From an uncultured Selenomonadales bacterium (GTDB taxonomy: Bacteria; Bacillota; Negativicutes; Selenomonadales; Selenomonadaceae): 31,340 bases of DNA. Below, one piece after another: positions 23,435 through 31,340 of the stretch. The first letter of the stretch is position 1, and each line of letters begins with the position of its first letter. The notes under the pieces were generated by a model. The model ran no database searches. It was not told where the DNA came from and saw only the letters and a program-made list of their open reading frames with translations. The translations under genes were made by a program, and so were the position numbers. The DNA lies in the NCBI GenBank assembly GCA_937915885.1, contig CALGGP010000312.1:1-31340 (forward strand), in the 5' to 3' direction.

Positions 23435-25922
23435 TCACTTCCGCGCGGAAATTTCAAAGCCCAATTTTTTTATCAGCTTGATCGTTTCGAGCGCCGTCTT
23501 TCGATCAAATTCTTTTTCCGACTCCGGCAGTTGAGAATAAGGGACGAGGCAGGGCGTTTGCTTTAGAATATCGTCGCGCGTCGAGCCGTACGTCCACCCC
23601 TCTTGCACTCGATGAAATACGAATTGAAGCCCTTCGTCAAAAGGCAATCGAACTCGTTGCTTGCTTCGGTATCGCGCCACGTGATCACGCAACCGCACGA
23701 GATATCGTCAAACAGTCCGGAGGCAAGCAACTTGTGCCAAACGTAAATCTCGAGGATTTTGTCCGCCTGAATGAGCAGATGCTTGATCGGGAGCGTCGGA
23801 TAAGTAAAACTCACAACCGCGGTGTCGATCCGTAAATCCGTGATGCAACCGATATCTCGGAGATCGCGGAGCAATTGAATGATGTCCGATTCGACGGGTC
23901 TCTGCAATTGCCGAACGATCAGATCGTCAAGCCGCACAAAAATTTGATCGCCGCGCGAGCGGACGGAGATCACATTCGGATTCGTCAACACATACGGATT
24001 TGAAAACAACCGATCGAATTCCGCGCTCATTTGATCGAGCGAACGCTTATCGACGGCGCGCGCCTCCATAAAAACTTCGCACGCGGCGGTCGTGCTCACG
24101 ACGATTTTGCTGTTGACGTCGACGATCTCATTATTTTTGAGCTCGACGATAATTTTTTCGATCGCCGCCCGCTCGTCGTCCGAATCATACGCCGTAAGCC
24201 AATCGCAAAGTTTCTTCCACACGCGCGGCGAACGGCGATACAATCTCCACAGCGCCTTGTACTCGTTAAAGAACTCCGGCTTATCGCGTCGGACGATGTC
24301 GGATTGCCGGAACGCAAACAGATCGCCGATCGTCAATTGCGGCGACTTATGAATGTATTGCATCACGCCCGTCCGACAATCCGACGGCGCGCAATTAATC
24401 CAACCGCCGCAAATTTTTTCGGCAACCCACCGGCGGTGCTCGTAATACATCAGACTGTCCTCGAGGCTCCGATCGTTCGCAAGACGCTCGTCGAGCGCGG
24501 CGGCGCATTCGTCCGTCGACAATCGATCGGCGTCAATGCCGATGCCATGCAGTTTGTATTTGAGCGAGATCACATTCGACACGCACGACCTGTGATAGTA
24601 CGGTTGACGAAACTCCGCGCGGAGCCGTTTCAGATCGAGCGGCAAATTTTTTTCCCAACACAAATGAACGTTGAAAGCCATGCGCTCGATATCGCGATGC
24701 AGTTCGGAGCGTTTGAAGTCGTCGTCGGGATTGATCGGGATCAACGCGTCCTCGACGGCGGGTTGGGCGCCGCCATCCCAAACGTAGCAGACGCCGCAGG
24801 AAAAATTCAGCGCCTCCGCCGCTTGACGACACGCCTTCGCCGAAAAGTTTGCGCTCGATCGTCGCTCCCGATGATCAACACATTCAGCGCGCCCGACTCG
24901 TTTTGTCGCCAACGATAGAGCGGCGTCTCGTAAAGATGATATTGCAAACACGCGCCGAAATCTTTTCGCCGATGTGTCTCGAGGAAGCGACGGACATCCG
25001 TCCACACCAAATGCTCGCCGGAATTTATTCGCGTTTGCAATTCGGAGGGCACGGCATAATCGAGCGCCGCGTTGATATCGATCAAAAGTTCTTCGCAACT
25101 TTGATAGCGTCGCTCCCGATCGTCGAGGCAACCGCGCAGGATTTTGACGATGAGCGCCCGCAATCGGACGTACAAACCGATCACGTTACTCACTATCGGG
25201 CAATCGTCGACGAGATTTTTTATGTCGTCAAAGTCGCGATCGTCATACGGCTTGCCGATCAGCGCCGCAAATAATGTCGCACCGATCGAATAAATGTCGG
25301 AGAGATTATCGGCGCGCGAGCCCAATTCGCTGAAGCCGGGCGTGAAGACTCGAATGTGCGGTTCGGCGAAGACGCTGCAGATCGAGTCGACGTCGAAGAG
25401 CGAGACGGTTTGCGTCAAAATCTCGTCGCCGCGTCGTACGAAGCCGAAGTTCGACGGTTTAATGTCGCGATGAATCAATCTGAGATTATGTAATTCGCAA
25501 ACGCATTGCGTCAAATATTTTATGGCGTTGAGGGCGAGGACGAGATTATATGCGGCGTCGGGCTGAGGATTTTTTTGAAAGTCGACACAAAGTTTTTCAA
25601 ATGTCACCAGCTCGGGCTCGTCGCTCCAGACGTAAGGTTGCTCGTCGGCGTCGTAATAAATTTCGATCGACGGGATAAAACTTTTGATCGCCTCGTTCTC
25701 GAGCATAGCGTCGCGAAGCAGAGCGTAGGAACGGAGATAATTTTCCACCGCCGCGCCCTTGACTTTAACTTGCCGAAGAATGCCGGATTTGTCTCGCCGC
25801 TTTGCCTTGTAACAACGGACGGACGCGCCCGAATCGATCAGCCGCGAGATTTTGAAATAAAAAGTTCTGCCGCCGGCGTCGTGCAACGAAATTTTATCGC
25901 CGCTCTCCAAGATACTTATCAA
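23435..25922 (-). pseudogene. Kinase / RyR-like / Card1-like nuclease fusion, frameshifted
   Basis: Three domains read in line with two frame changes. Residues 1-360 are a Ser/Thr kinase: HRDIKPSNFG (about 151-160), DVD in place of DFG (about 177) and DIYSIGATLF. The frame is lost near 24840, within or just after NVLIIGSD. The next frame continues with SAKACRQAAEALNFSCG and YEHRRWVAEKICGGW (about 24430), like the E-H-R-W...GW motif of RyR-type domains. The last part (IYVWHKLLASGLFDDI, ASNEFDCLLTKGFNSYFIEC followed by K) has the E-D-(E)xK layout of Card1/Can2/DUF1887 nucleases. Right after ECK (near 23590) the frame changes again, to EGWTYGSTRDDIL...GFEISARK. The start TTG 25922 is chosen because GGAGG lies nine bases before it; GTG 25931 abuts the ribosome site. 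Domain names are by eye. A sensor-kinase with a nuclease effector is an inference. Confidence 0.72.
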
Positions 25923-25946
25923 CCGCTTCACCCTCCTTTTTTTGCG

Positions 25947-26882
25947 TCAATCCGTCCCGCGCGTATTGAGCGATTGGAACGGAAGTATTTCCGATTGCGG
26001 CAGATTTACTTCGGGCATCGTCGGCTCCGTCGATTGAGGCTCCGTCGTTTCGCTCGGCGTCGATGGCTTCTTCGGCTCGTCGGCAAGATACACCGTCACT
26101 CGACGACCGTGCAGCCGATTGTTTTCTTGGATCGCCCACGCATTTCCGCTGAGCACCGCCTTGCCATTCTCCGCCGCATAATAATCGATCCGATCGCCGC
26201 CCGCCTCGAGCTGCTTCGGCGGACTCACCAGATGCGCGTTGCCCTGCCCAACGTAATATTGATCGTCAATCCAACCTTCCATGTAATCGGCGCTGAACGT
26301 CCCGTCGTAGCTCTTCGCGATTCCTCCGCGCGGAATTACAAAATGCTGCCGCTCGTCGGGATAATAATCTACGTGCTCACCCTGAAACGTCCGCACATCG
26401 CCATTCGGTTTATCCGGCGTCGGCGCTATTTTTTGCTCGCCGTAAACATTCCCGTCCGCCTGCATATGTCCGTAGCCGTCATTCCTCAACTCCTCGCACG
26501 TCAAGCGGAAGCCTTCCTTCACCACGATCACATTCCCAATCAAATACGCCGCTTGAGTGTTCGTGTTGTACATCGCCCGCGCACCCGTCGCCGTCGACTC
26601 TCCATATCTCAACAGCACATTGCCCTCGGCGGTGATCGTCCCATCGTTCATATTGTAGTCGACCCGATCGGCGGCAAGACTCGAGTCTTCGGATTTGGGA
26701 TCGTCAACATTTTTTCCGCGATTGATTTTGACGGAGCCGCTCGCGCGCGCTTGCCCCGTCTCCATGTCATATTCAACTTCGTCGGCGGTGATCTCCGACG
26801 GCGGATCATTCGGCGCCGCAAAACATGTGATCATCAACGACAGCCCGACCATCGCCGCGCTTATAAATTTTTTCTTCGACAT
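25947..26882 (-). CDS. OstA/LptA-like periplasmic protein
   Basis: A 311-residue protein with a signal peptide (MSKKKFISAAMVGLSLMITC, ending CFA near residue 22). It is followed by repeated beta-strand units of the OstA type: EITADEVEYDMETGQARASG, LAADRVDYNMNDGTITAEGN, DRIDYYAAENGKAVLSGN. This fold is that of LptA and of the periplasmic part of LptD, which shield the lipid A part of LPS on its way to the outer membrane. It is longer than E. coli LptA (185 residues), with three or four strand blocks and a Ser/Thr/Pro/Glu-rich tail. No lptB/lptC neighbours, so it may be a paralogue and not the main LptA. AAGGAG lies seven bases before the ATG. It is 30 bp after the LRR gene and 24 bp before the kinase start. 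Confidence 0.83.
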   Translation of the reverse strand: MSKKKFISAAMVGLSLMITCFAAPNDPPSEITADEVEYDMETGQARASGSVKINRGKNVDDPKSEDSSLAADRVDYNMNDGTITAEGNVLLRYGESTATGARAMYNTNTQAAYLIGNVIVVKEGFRLTCEELRNDGYGHMQADGNVYGEQKIAPTPDKPNGDVRTFQGEHVDYYPDERQHFVIPRGGIAKSYDGTFSADYMEGWIDDQYYVGQGNAHLVSPPKQLEAGGDRIDYYAAENGKAVLSGNAWAIQENNRLHGRRVTVYLADEPKKPSTPSETTEPQSTEPTMPEVNLPQSEILPFQSLNTRGTD

Positions 26883-26912
26883 ATGAACTCTCCTTATGAT
26901 GATAATTTTCGA

Positions 26913-28250
26913 CTATCGACGTTGGAGCCGGAGGTTGGGGCAATCCTTAAAGGCATTGTCTGCGATCTTGACGGATTTGGGAACCGACACATCGACTAAA
27001 GCGGTGCAACCCTTGAACGCACTATCGCCAATTTCAGTGACGGAATCGGGAATGTTGATTTCGGTCAGTCCCGTACAATGCGCAAACGCATAAGAACCAA
27101 TTGCTGTAACGGAGTTCGGAATATCGATCTCAGTCAAGCAGGTACAGCCAAAAAACGCACTACTACCAATGTAAGTGACAGAGTTTGTGAGTGTGATGTT
27201 CGTCAGTCCCGTACAGCCGGCAAACGCACCGTGAATAGCCTTGATCGAATCGGGAATGTTGATTTTGGTCAGTGCCGTGCAACCTTCGAACGTTGCGTCA
27301 AGTTGCCTGATCGAATTTGGAATGTCGACCGTGGTCAGTGCCGTGCACCCGGCAAACGCTTCCCTGCCGATCTTTTTTACCGAGTTGGGAATGTTGATAT
27401 CGATCAGTCCTCTGCAATCCTCGAACGCATTCTCGCCGATGTAAGTGACGGAGGCGGGGATATCGACACGCGTCAGTCCATCGCAACACGCGAAAGCACT
27501 CTTGCCGATCTTCGTGACGGAGTTCGGGATTGTGATGCTCGTCAGTCCATCGCAACAATCGAACGTACGCTTACCGATAGAAGTGATAGATTTTGACAGT
27601 GTGATGTTCGTCAGCCCGTCGCAAAGATAGAATGCATAACTGCCAATTTCAATAACAGAGTCCGGTATGACGATACTCGTCAGCCCCTTACAACCCTCGA
27701 AAGCACTCTTGCCGATCTTTTTGACAGAGTTCGGGATGCTGATGCTCGTCAGACCATCGCAGGAGTCGAACGCACTGCCGCCAATTTCAGTGACAGAGTT
27801 TGGGAGTGTAATGCTCGTCAACCCATGGCAACCCTCGAAAGCACTCTTACCGATATTCGTAACCGAGTTCGGGATGTTGATGCTCGACAGTCTCGTGCAC
27901 CATTGGAATGTACCTTTACCGATGTACTTGATCGAATCGGGAATGTTGATACTCGTCAAGCCCTTGCACCACCCGAATGCGTCCCAACCGATCACTGCTA
28001 CGGAGTCGGGAATGTTGAGCTCGACCAGTCCCGTACATTTTTTAAACGCATTGCAACCAATGTATTTGACGGAGTCGGGGATATCTACACGCGTCAAGCT
28101 ATCGCAACACGCGAAAGCACTCTCGCCGATCTCTTTGACGGGCAAGCCTCCGATCTCCGACGGTATGATCGCTGATTCGCCTTTGCCGATGTACTTATCG
28201 ATCCGACATTTCTTTTTGCCGATGGTGTATTGAAACTCGAATTTCGCCAT
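26913..28250 (-). CDS. BspA-type leucine-rich repeat protein
   Basis: A 445-residue protein made almost wholly of 23-residue repeats of the form (K/T)-x-I-G-x-x-A-F-x-x-C-x-x-L-x-x-I-x-I-P-x-S-V. I count 17 full units and one partial; units 13 and 14 have lost one residue each. This is the LRR_5/BspA fold. The N-terminus (MAKFEFQYTIGKKKCRIDKY) has no signal peptide or membrane helix, so export by the general pathway is not expected. The function is unknown; protein binding is the usual inference. A strong AAGGAG precedes the ATG by 11 bases. It is the first gene of the minus-strand run LRR, OstA-like, kinase-nuclease, helicase, and has its own promoter. Confidence 0.92.
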   Translation of the reverse strand: MAKFEFQYTIGKKKCRIDKYIGKGESAIIPSEIGGLPVKEIGESAFACCDSLTRVDIPDSVKYIGCNAFKKCTGLVELNIPDSVAVIGWDAFGWCKGLTSINIPDSIKYIGKGTFQWCTRLSSINIPNSVTNIGKSAFEGCHGLTSITLPNSVTEIGGSAFDSCDGLTSISIPNSVKKIGKSAFEGCKGLTSIVIPDSVIEIGSYAFYLCDGLTNITLSKSITSIGKRTFDCCDGLTSITIPNSVTKIGKSAFACCDGLTRVDIPASVTYIGENAFEDCRGLIDINIPNSVKKIGREAFAGCTALTTVDIPNSIRQLDATFEGCTALTKINIPDSIKAIHGAFAGCTGLTNITLTNSVTYIGSSAFFGCTCLTEIDIPNSVTAIGSYAFAHCTGLTEINIPDSVTEIGDSAFKGCTALVDVSVPKSVKIADNAFKDCPNLRLQRR

Positions 28251-28273
28251 TGTACTTGGCTCCTTTCGGCGAC

Positions 28274-28302
28274 ATTTTATAATTTTTCACGCCGCCGCGC
28301 AA
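28274..28302 (-). promoter_or_regulatory. Promoter of the LRR gene run
   Basis: On the minus strand TTGCGC (28302-28297) and TAAAAT (28279-28274) are separated by 17 bp, about 24 bp before the ATG. It is the only candidate promoter seen for the whole minus-strand run down to 20171. Confidence 0.5.
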
Positions 28303-28309
28303 TATTTCT

Positions 28310-28337
28310 TTGCTTTTTTCGAGCTGTCGGCTATAAT
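28310..28337 (+). promoter_or_regulatory. Promoter of glyQS
   Basis: A perfect -10 TATAAT (28332-28337) with a weak -35 TTGCTT (28310-28315) at 16 bp. The leader to the ATG is only about 36 bases, too short for a T-box or riboswitch. Confidence 0.6.
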
Positions 28338-28379
28338 TGACGCGCTAAAAATTTTTTTCGATCCAATCGGAGGCATCAA

Positions 28380-29264
28380 ATGAATTATCAGGAATTGGTT
28401 TTCGCGTTGCAAAAATTTTGGTCGGAGCGCGGCTGCGTCATCGCCGAGCCGTATGACGTCGAGAAGGGCGCCGGTACCATGAATCCGTTCACCTTCCTGC
28501 GCGTGCTCGGTCCCGAACCGTGGAATGTCGCTTACACCGAGCCGTCGCGCCGCCCCGCCGACGGACGTTACGGCGACAATCCCAATCGCCTTTATCAGCA
28601 TCACCAACTGCAATTGATCATGAAACCGTCGCCCGACAACATTCAAGAACTTTATCTGCAGTCGCTTGCCGCTATCGGCATCGAGGCGAAAAAACATGAT
28701 ATCCGCTTCGTCGAGGACAATTGGGAGTCGCCGACGCTCGGCGCGTGGGGGCTCGGCTGGGAAGTCTGGCTCGACGGCATGGAGATCACTCAGTTCACCT
28801 ATTTTCAACAGGTCGGCAGCCGCGATGTCAAGCCCGTCGCCGTCGAGATCACTTACGGGCTCGAGCGCCTTGCGATGTACATTCAGGGCGTCGAAAATGT
28901 TTACGACGTGATTTGGACGGACGGCGTCACTTACGGCGACGTGTTTCATCAAAACGAGTTCGAGCAGACCAGTTACGCGTTCGATCTGTCGGACGAAAAA
29001 ATGTTGTTCGATCTGTTCGAGAAGTACGAGCGCGAGGCGGTTCGCATCATCAAGCTCGGCTACGTCCACCCCGCGTATGATTACGTTTTGAAGTGTTCGC
29101 ATACGTTTAATCTGCTCGACGCGCGCGGCGCGATCAGCGTGAGTGAGCGGACGGCGTTCATCGGTCGCGTGCGAAAGTTGGCGCGGCTGTGCGCGGATTG
29201 CTACGTCCAACAGCGCGAGAAGTTAGGATATCCGCTGCTGAAAAAATCGGAGGTGAACGCGTAA
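28380..29264 (+). CDS. glyQ: Glycyl-tRNA synthetase alpha subunit
   Basis: A 294-residue class IIc synthetase subunit that holds the catalytic site charging tRNA-Gly with glycine in an alpha2beta2 enzyme. Signatures are the N-terminal LQKFWSERGCVIAEPYDVE, the motif 2 region NVAYTEPSRRPADGRYGDN, FVEDNWESPTLGAWGLGWEV and the motif 3-like VEITYGLERLAMY. The length matches the family (about 290-305). ATG 28380 is preceded by GGAGG seven bases upstream. Its TAA overlaps the start of glyS by one base (TAATG). Confidence 0.98.
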   Translation: MNYQELVFALQKFWSERGCVIAEPYDVEKGAGTMNPFTFLRVLGPEPWNVAYTEPSRRPADGRYGDNPNRLYQHHQLQLIMKPSPDNIQELYLQSLAAIGIEAKKHDIRFVEDNWESPTLGAWGLGWEVWLDGMEITQFTYFQQVGSRDVKPVAVEITYGLERLAMYIQGVENVYDVIWTDGVTYGDVFHQNEFEQTSYAFDLSDEKMLFDLFEKYEREAVRIIKLGYVHPAYDYVLKCSHTFNLLDARGAISVSERTAFIGRVRKLARLCADCYVQQREKLGYPLLKKSEVNA

Positions 29265-31321
29265 TGGACGGAAAAACTTTGCTGCTCGAAATCGGCACGG
29301 AAGAAATCCCCGCGCACGCAATGCCCGGCATTCTCGACCAATTAAAGTCGTCGGCGGAGGCAATTTTCAAGGACAATCGGATCGCAATCGGAGCGATCAA
29401 AACGCTCGGGACGCCGCGTCGATTGGCGTTGATCGTCGAGAACGTTGCCGAGCGACAGGCGGACGTGTCGGAGGAACGGCGCGGACCGTCGACGAAGATC
29501 GCGTTCGATGCGGCGGGTAAACCGTCGAAGGCGGCGATCGGATTCGCGCGCGGACAAAAAGTTTCGCCCGACGATCTCATCACGCGCGACGGATATATTT
29601 ACGCGGTGATTCATCAAACGGGCGCGGCGACGGACGAACTTCTGAAAATAATGCTGCCGAAAATAATTTGCGGGCTGAACTTCCCGAACAACATGCGTTG
29701 GGGCGATCTCGATTTCAAATTCATTCGACCGATCCGTTGGCTGGTGGCGCTGCTCGACGACGCGATCATTCCGTTCGAGGTTGCCAACGTCAAGAGCGGT
29801 CGGATATCGCGGGGGCATCGTTTTTTGTCCGACGGCGATTTTTCGATCGATAAAGCCGCCGATTATGTCAGCGCTTGCGAAAAGAATTTTGTGATCGTCG
29901 ATCAGGATCAACGTCGAGTGATGATCACGGCGGAGATTGAGGCGGTCGCCAAGGAACATGGCGGGCGCGCGGAGATCACCGACGATCTTCTCGAGGAAGT
30001 TTTATATTTGGTCGAATATCCGACGGCGTTGGCGGGCGCAATCGAACAAAAATATTTGGAGCTGCCTGCGGAAGCGGTGATCACTCCGATGCGCGATCAT
30101 CAAAGATATTTCCCCGTCAAAAGTTTCGACGGCGCGTTGATGCCGCTGTTCATCACGGTGCGCAACGGCGGGCGCGAGTACCTTGACATCGTGCAACACG
30201 GCAATGAACGCGTGCTTCGCGCTCGATTGGAAGATGCAAAGTTTTTCTTTGAAGAGGATCGGAAAAAATCCCTTGAGGAGCATCGCGAAAAATTAAAAAC
30301 CGTCGTCTTTCAAGAGGGGCTCGGCTCGGTCTACGAGAAAACTCAACGGCTCGAAAAATTGTCGGCGAAGATCGCAACGATGATCCGCGCGGACGATGCC
30401 GATCGAGCTCATGCACTCCGCGCGGCGCGCTTGTCGAAAGCCGATCTCGTGACGGGCATGGTCACCGAGTTCACCGAACTGCAGGGCGTGATGGGACGCG
30501 AATACGCCAAGCTCGACGGCGAACCGATCGAAGTCGCAATCGCGATCGACGAACATTATATGCCGCGATTTGCGGGCGACGCTCAACCGCAATCGACCCC
30601 GGGACGCATTTTGAGCCTCGCCGATAAGATTGACAACCTCGTTGCGACGTTCAGCCGCGGCTTGATCCCGACCGGCTCGCAAGACCCGTTCGCGCTCCGT
30701 CGACAGGCGCTCGGGATCGTCAACATGCTCGTCGAGGCGCATCAATCGATCTCGATCAGTGAGCTCGTCGATGAGGCGATGGATTTGCTCGGGATCAATG
30801 ACGACGACCGTCGAGAGAAAATGCAATCCGATATCGCCGACTTCATGAAATTGCGGCTCAAAAACATTCTGTCGAGCGACATTCGCTATGACGTGATTGA
30901 CGCCGTGCTCGAGGACGTTGACGACATTTATGCGGTGACGCTCCGCGCGCGCGCCGTCGAAAGTTTTCTCAACACGCCCGACTCCGCGCGGATCATTCAA
31001 TCGTTCGTCCGCGCGGGCAATATCGCGAAAAAATCTCTCGCAATGTCGATCGACGAAAAGCTGTTGAGCGCCGACGCCGAAGTCGTTTTGTATAAAGCCT
31101 TCAACGCAATCAAAGTGGTCGCCGTCGAGCTGATCGCGAAACGAGATTATGTCGGCGCGCTCGAGGCACTTCGCAAATTGGCTCAACCCATCGATGCCTT
31201 CTTCGACGCGGTAATGGTGATGGCGGAGGACGAACGCGTCCGCACCAATCGATTGGGGCTGCTCAAATCGATTGACGAGCTCGTCAGGGGCGTCGCCGAC
31301 TTCGCTAAAATTGTTCTTTGA
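29264..31321 (+). CDS. glyS: Glycyl-tRNA synthetase beta subunit
   Basis: A 685-residue subunit, near the E. coli length of 689. It binds the tRNA and is needed for activity of the alpha subunit. It starts MDGKTLLLEIGTEEIPAHAM, the standard GlyS opening. It contains TLGTPRRLAL, MRWGDLDFKFIRPIRWLVAL, the HD-like region around VTEFTELQGVMGREYA, and a C-terminal helical anticodon-binding-like part beginning near DPFALRRQALG. GGAGGTGA lies before ATG 29264, inside the glyQ 3' end, so the two are translationally coupled. An upstream in-frame start at 29189 lies within glyQ and is not used. The TGA at 31319-31321 lies 19 bases before the window end; no terminator is visible in what remains. Confidence 0.98.
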   Translation: MDGKTLLLEIGTEEIPAHAMPGILDQLKSSAEAIFKDNRIAIGAIKTLGTPRRLALIVENVAERQADVSEERRGPSTKIAFDAAGKPSKAAIGFARGQKVSPDDLITRDGYIYAVIHQTGAATDELLKIMLPKIICGLNFPNNMRWGDLDFKFIRPIRWLVALLDDAIIPFEVANVKSGRISRGHRFLSDGDFSIDKAADYVSACEKNFVIVDQDQRRVMITAEIEAVAKEHGGRAEITDDLLEEVLYLVEYPTALAGAIEQKYLELPAEAVITPMRDHQRYFPVKSFDGALMPLFITVRNGGREYLDIVQHGNERVLRARLEDAKFFFEEDRKKSLEEHREKLKTVVFQEGLGSVYEKTQRLEKLSAKIATMIRADDADRAHALRAARLSKADLVTGMVTEFTELQGVMGREYAKLDGEPIEVAIAIDEHYMPRFAGDAQPQSTPGRILSLADKIDNLVATFSRGLIPTGSQDPFALRRQALGIVNMLVEAHQSISISELVDEAMDLLGINDDDRREKMQSDIADFMKLRLKNILSSDIRYDVIDAVLEDVDDIYAVTLRARAVESFLNTPDSARIIQSFVRAGNIAKKSLAMSIDEKLLSADAEVVLYKAFNAIKVVAVELIAKRDYVGALEALRKLAQPIDAFFDAVMVMAEDERVRTNRLGLLKSIDELVRGVADFAKIVL

Positions 31322-31340
31322 TCGATTGCAGGAATTATTT

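Noticed and set aside
25506..26999. A 497-codon plus-strand open frame over the kinase and OstA-like genes
   Set aside because: It covers two recognised minus-strand genes and gives an arginine/isoleucine-rich product with no domain or ribosome site.
26913..28250. Regular 69-bp repeats as a CRISPR or satellite array
   Set aside because: They translate cleanly into 23-residue BspA-type leucine-rich repeats in one long frame.
28338..28379. A T-box or glycine riboswitch before glyQS
   Set aside because: The leader is about 36 bases with no specifier loop or antiterminator structure.

Overview
The window reads as a piece of a diderm member of the Firmicutes, most likely Negativicutes (Selenomonas-like). 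This assignment is an inference. Signs of an outer membrane (a signal-peptide protein ending in an autotransporter-type beta-barrel, and an OstA/LptA-fold protein) occur together with strong AGGAGG-type ribosome binding sites, frequent TTG/GTG starts, glycyl-tRNA synthetase split into alpha and beta subunits, and large insert-bearing flagellins of a kind I associate with that group. The sequence is moderately GC-rich and densely coded on both strands.

Layout. 1-6540 (+): the 3' part of a giant RTX-like repeat protein, open at the left edge, followed 19 bp later by an autotransporter-like outer membrane protein. 6532-8238 (-): an orphan polyamine-type ABC ATPase (potA) and a coiled-coil protein. 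8392-12713 (+): a very unusual 1085-residue protein made of two complete flagellins in tandem, the first carrying an HEMTH metalloprotease insert (flagellinolysin type), followed by rlmN. 12848-14716 (-): znuB and znuC of a zinc/manganese ABC importer, separated by a hairpin-rich 306-bp spacer. A 177-bp duplication lies at the convergent rlmN/znuB junction. 14805-19253 (+): a second insert-bearing flagellin whose protease-like insert has lost both histidines, then a D-alanyl-D-alanine carboxypeptidase with its own promoter. 19334-20110 (+): tmRNA (ssrA), followed by a stand-alone glucitol-type PTS IIA protein. 20171-28250 (-): an operon-like run that reads, in transcription order, LRR protein, OstA/LptA-like protein, a kinase-RyR-like-nuclease gene and a Ski2-like helicase. 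The last two are heavily frameshifted and look like a dying conflict or defence module. 28380-31321 (+): glyQ and glyS, overlapping by one base.

The two most distinctive points are the flagellin pair and the decayed locus. In the flagellins, one protease insert is apparently intact and one is dead, and the two subdomains of the insert come in opposite order in the two proteins. The decayed locus combines a kinase, a RyR-like sensor domain, a Card1/DUF1887-like nuclease and a helicase. The intact state of the other genes argues that the many frameshifts at 20.2-24.9 kb are real decay and not general sequencing error. The rlmN/znuB duplication has only synonymous differences between its copies and could instead be an assembly join of two strains. 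No CRISPR array, insertion sequence, tRNA or rRNA gene was seen.
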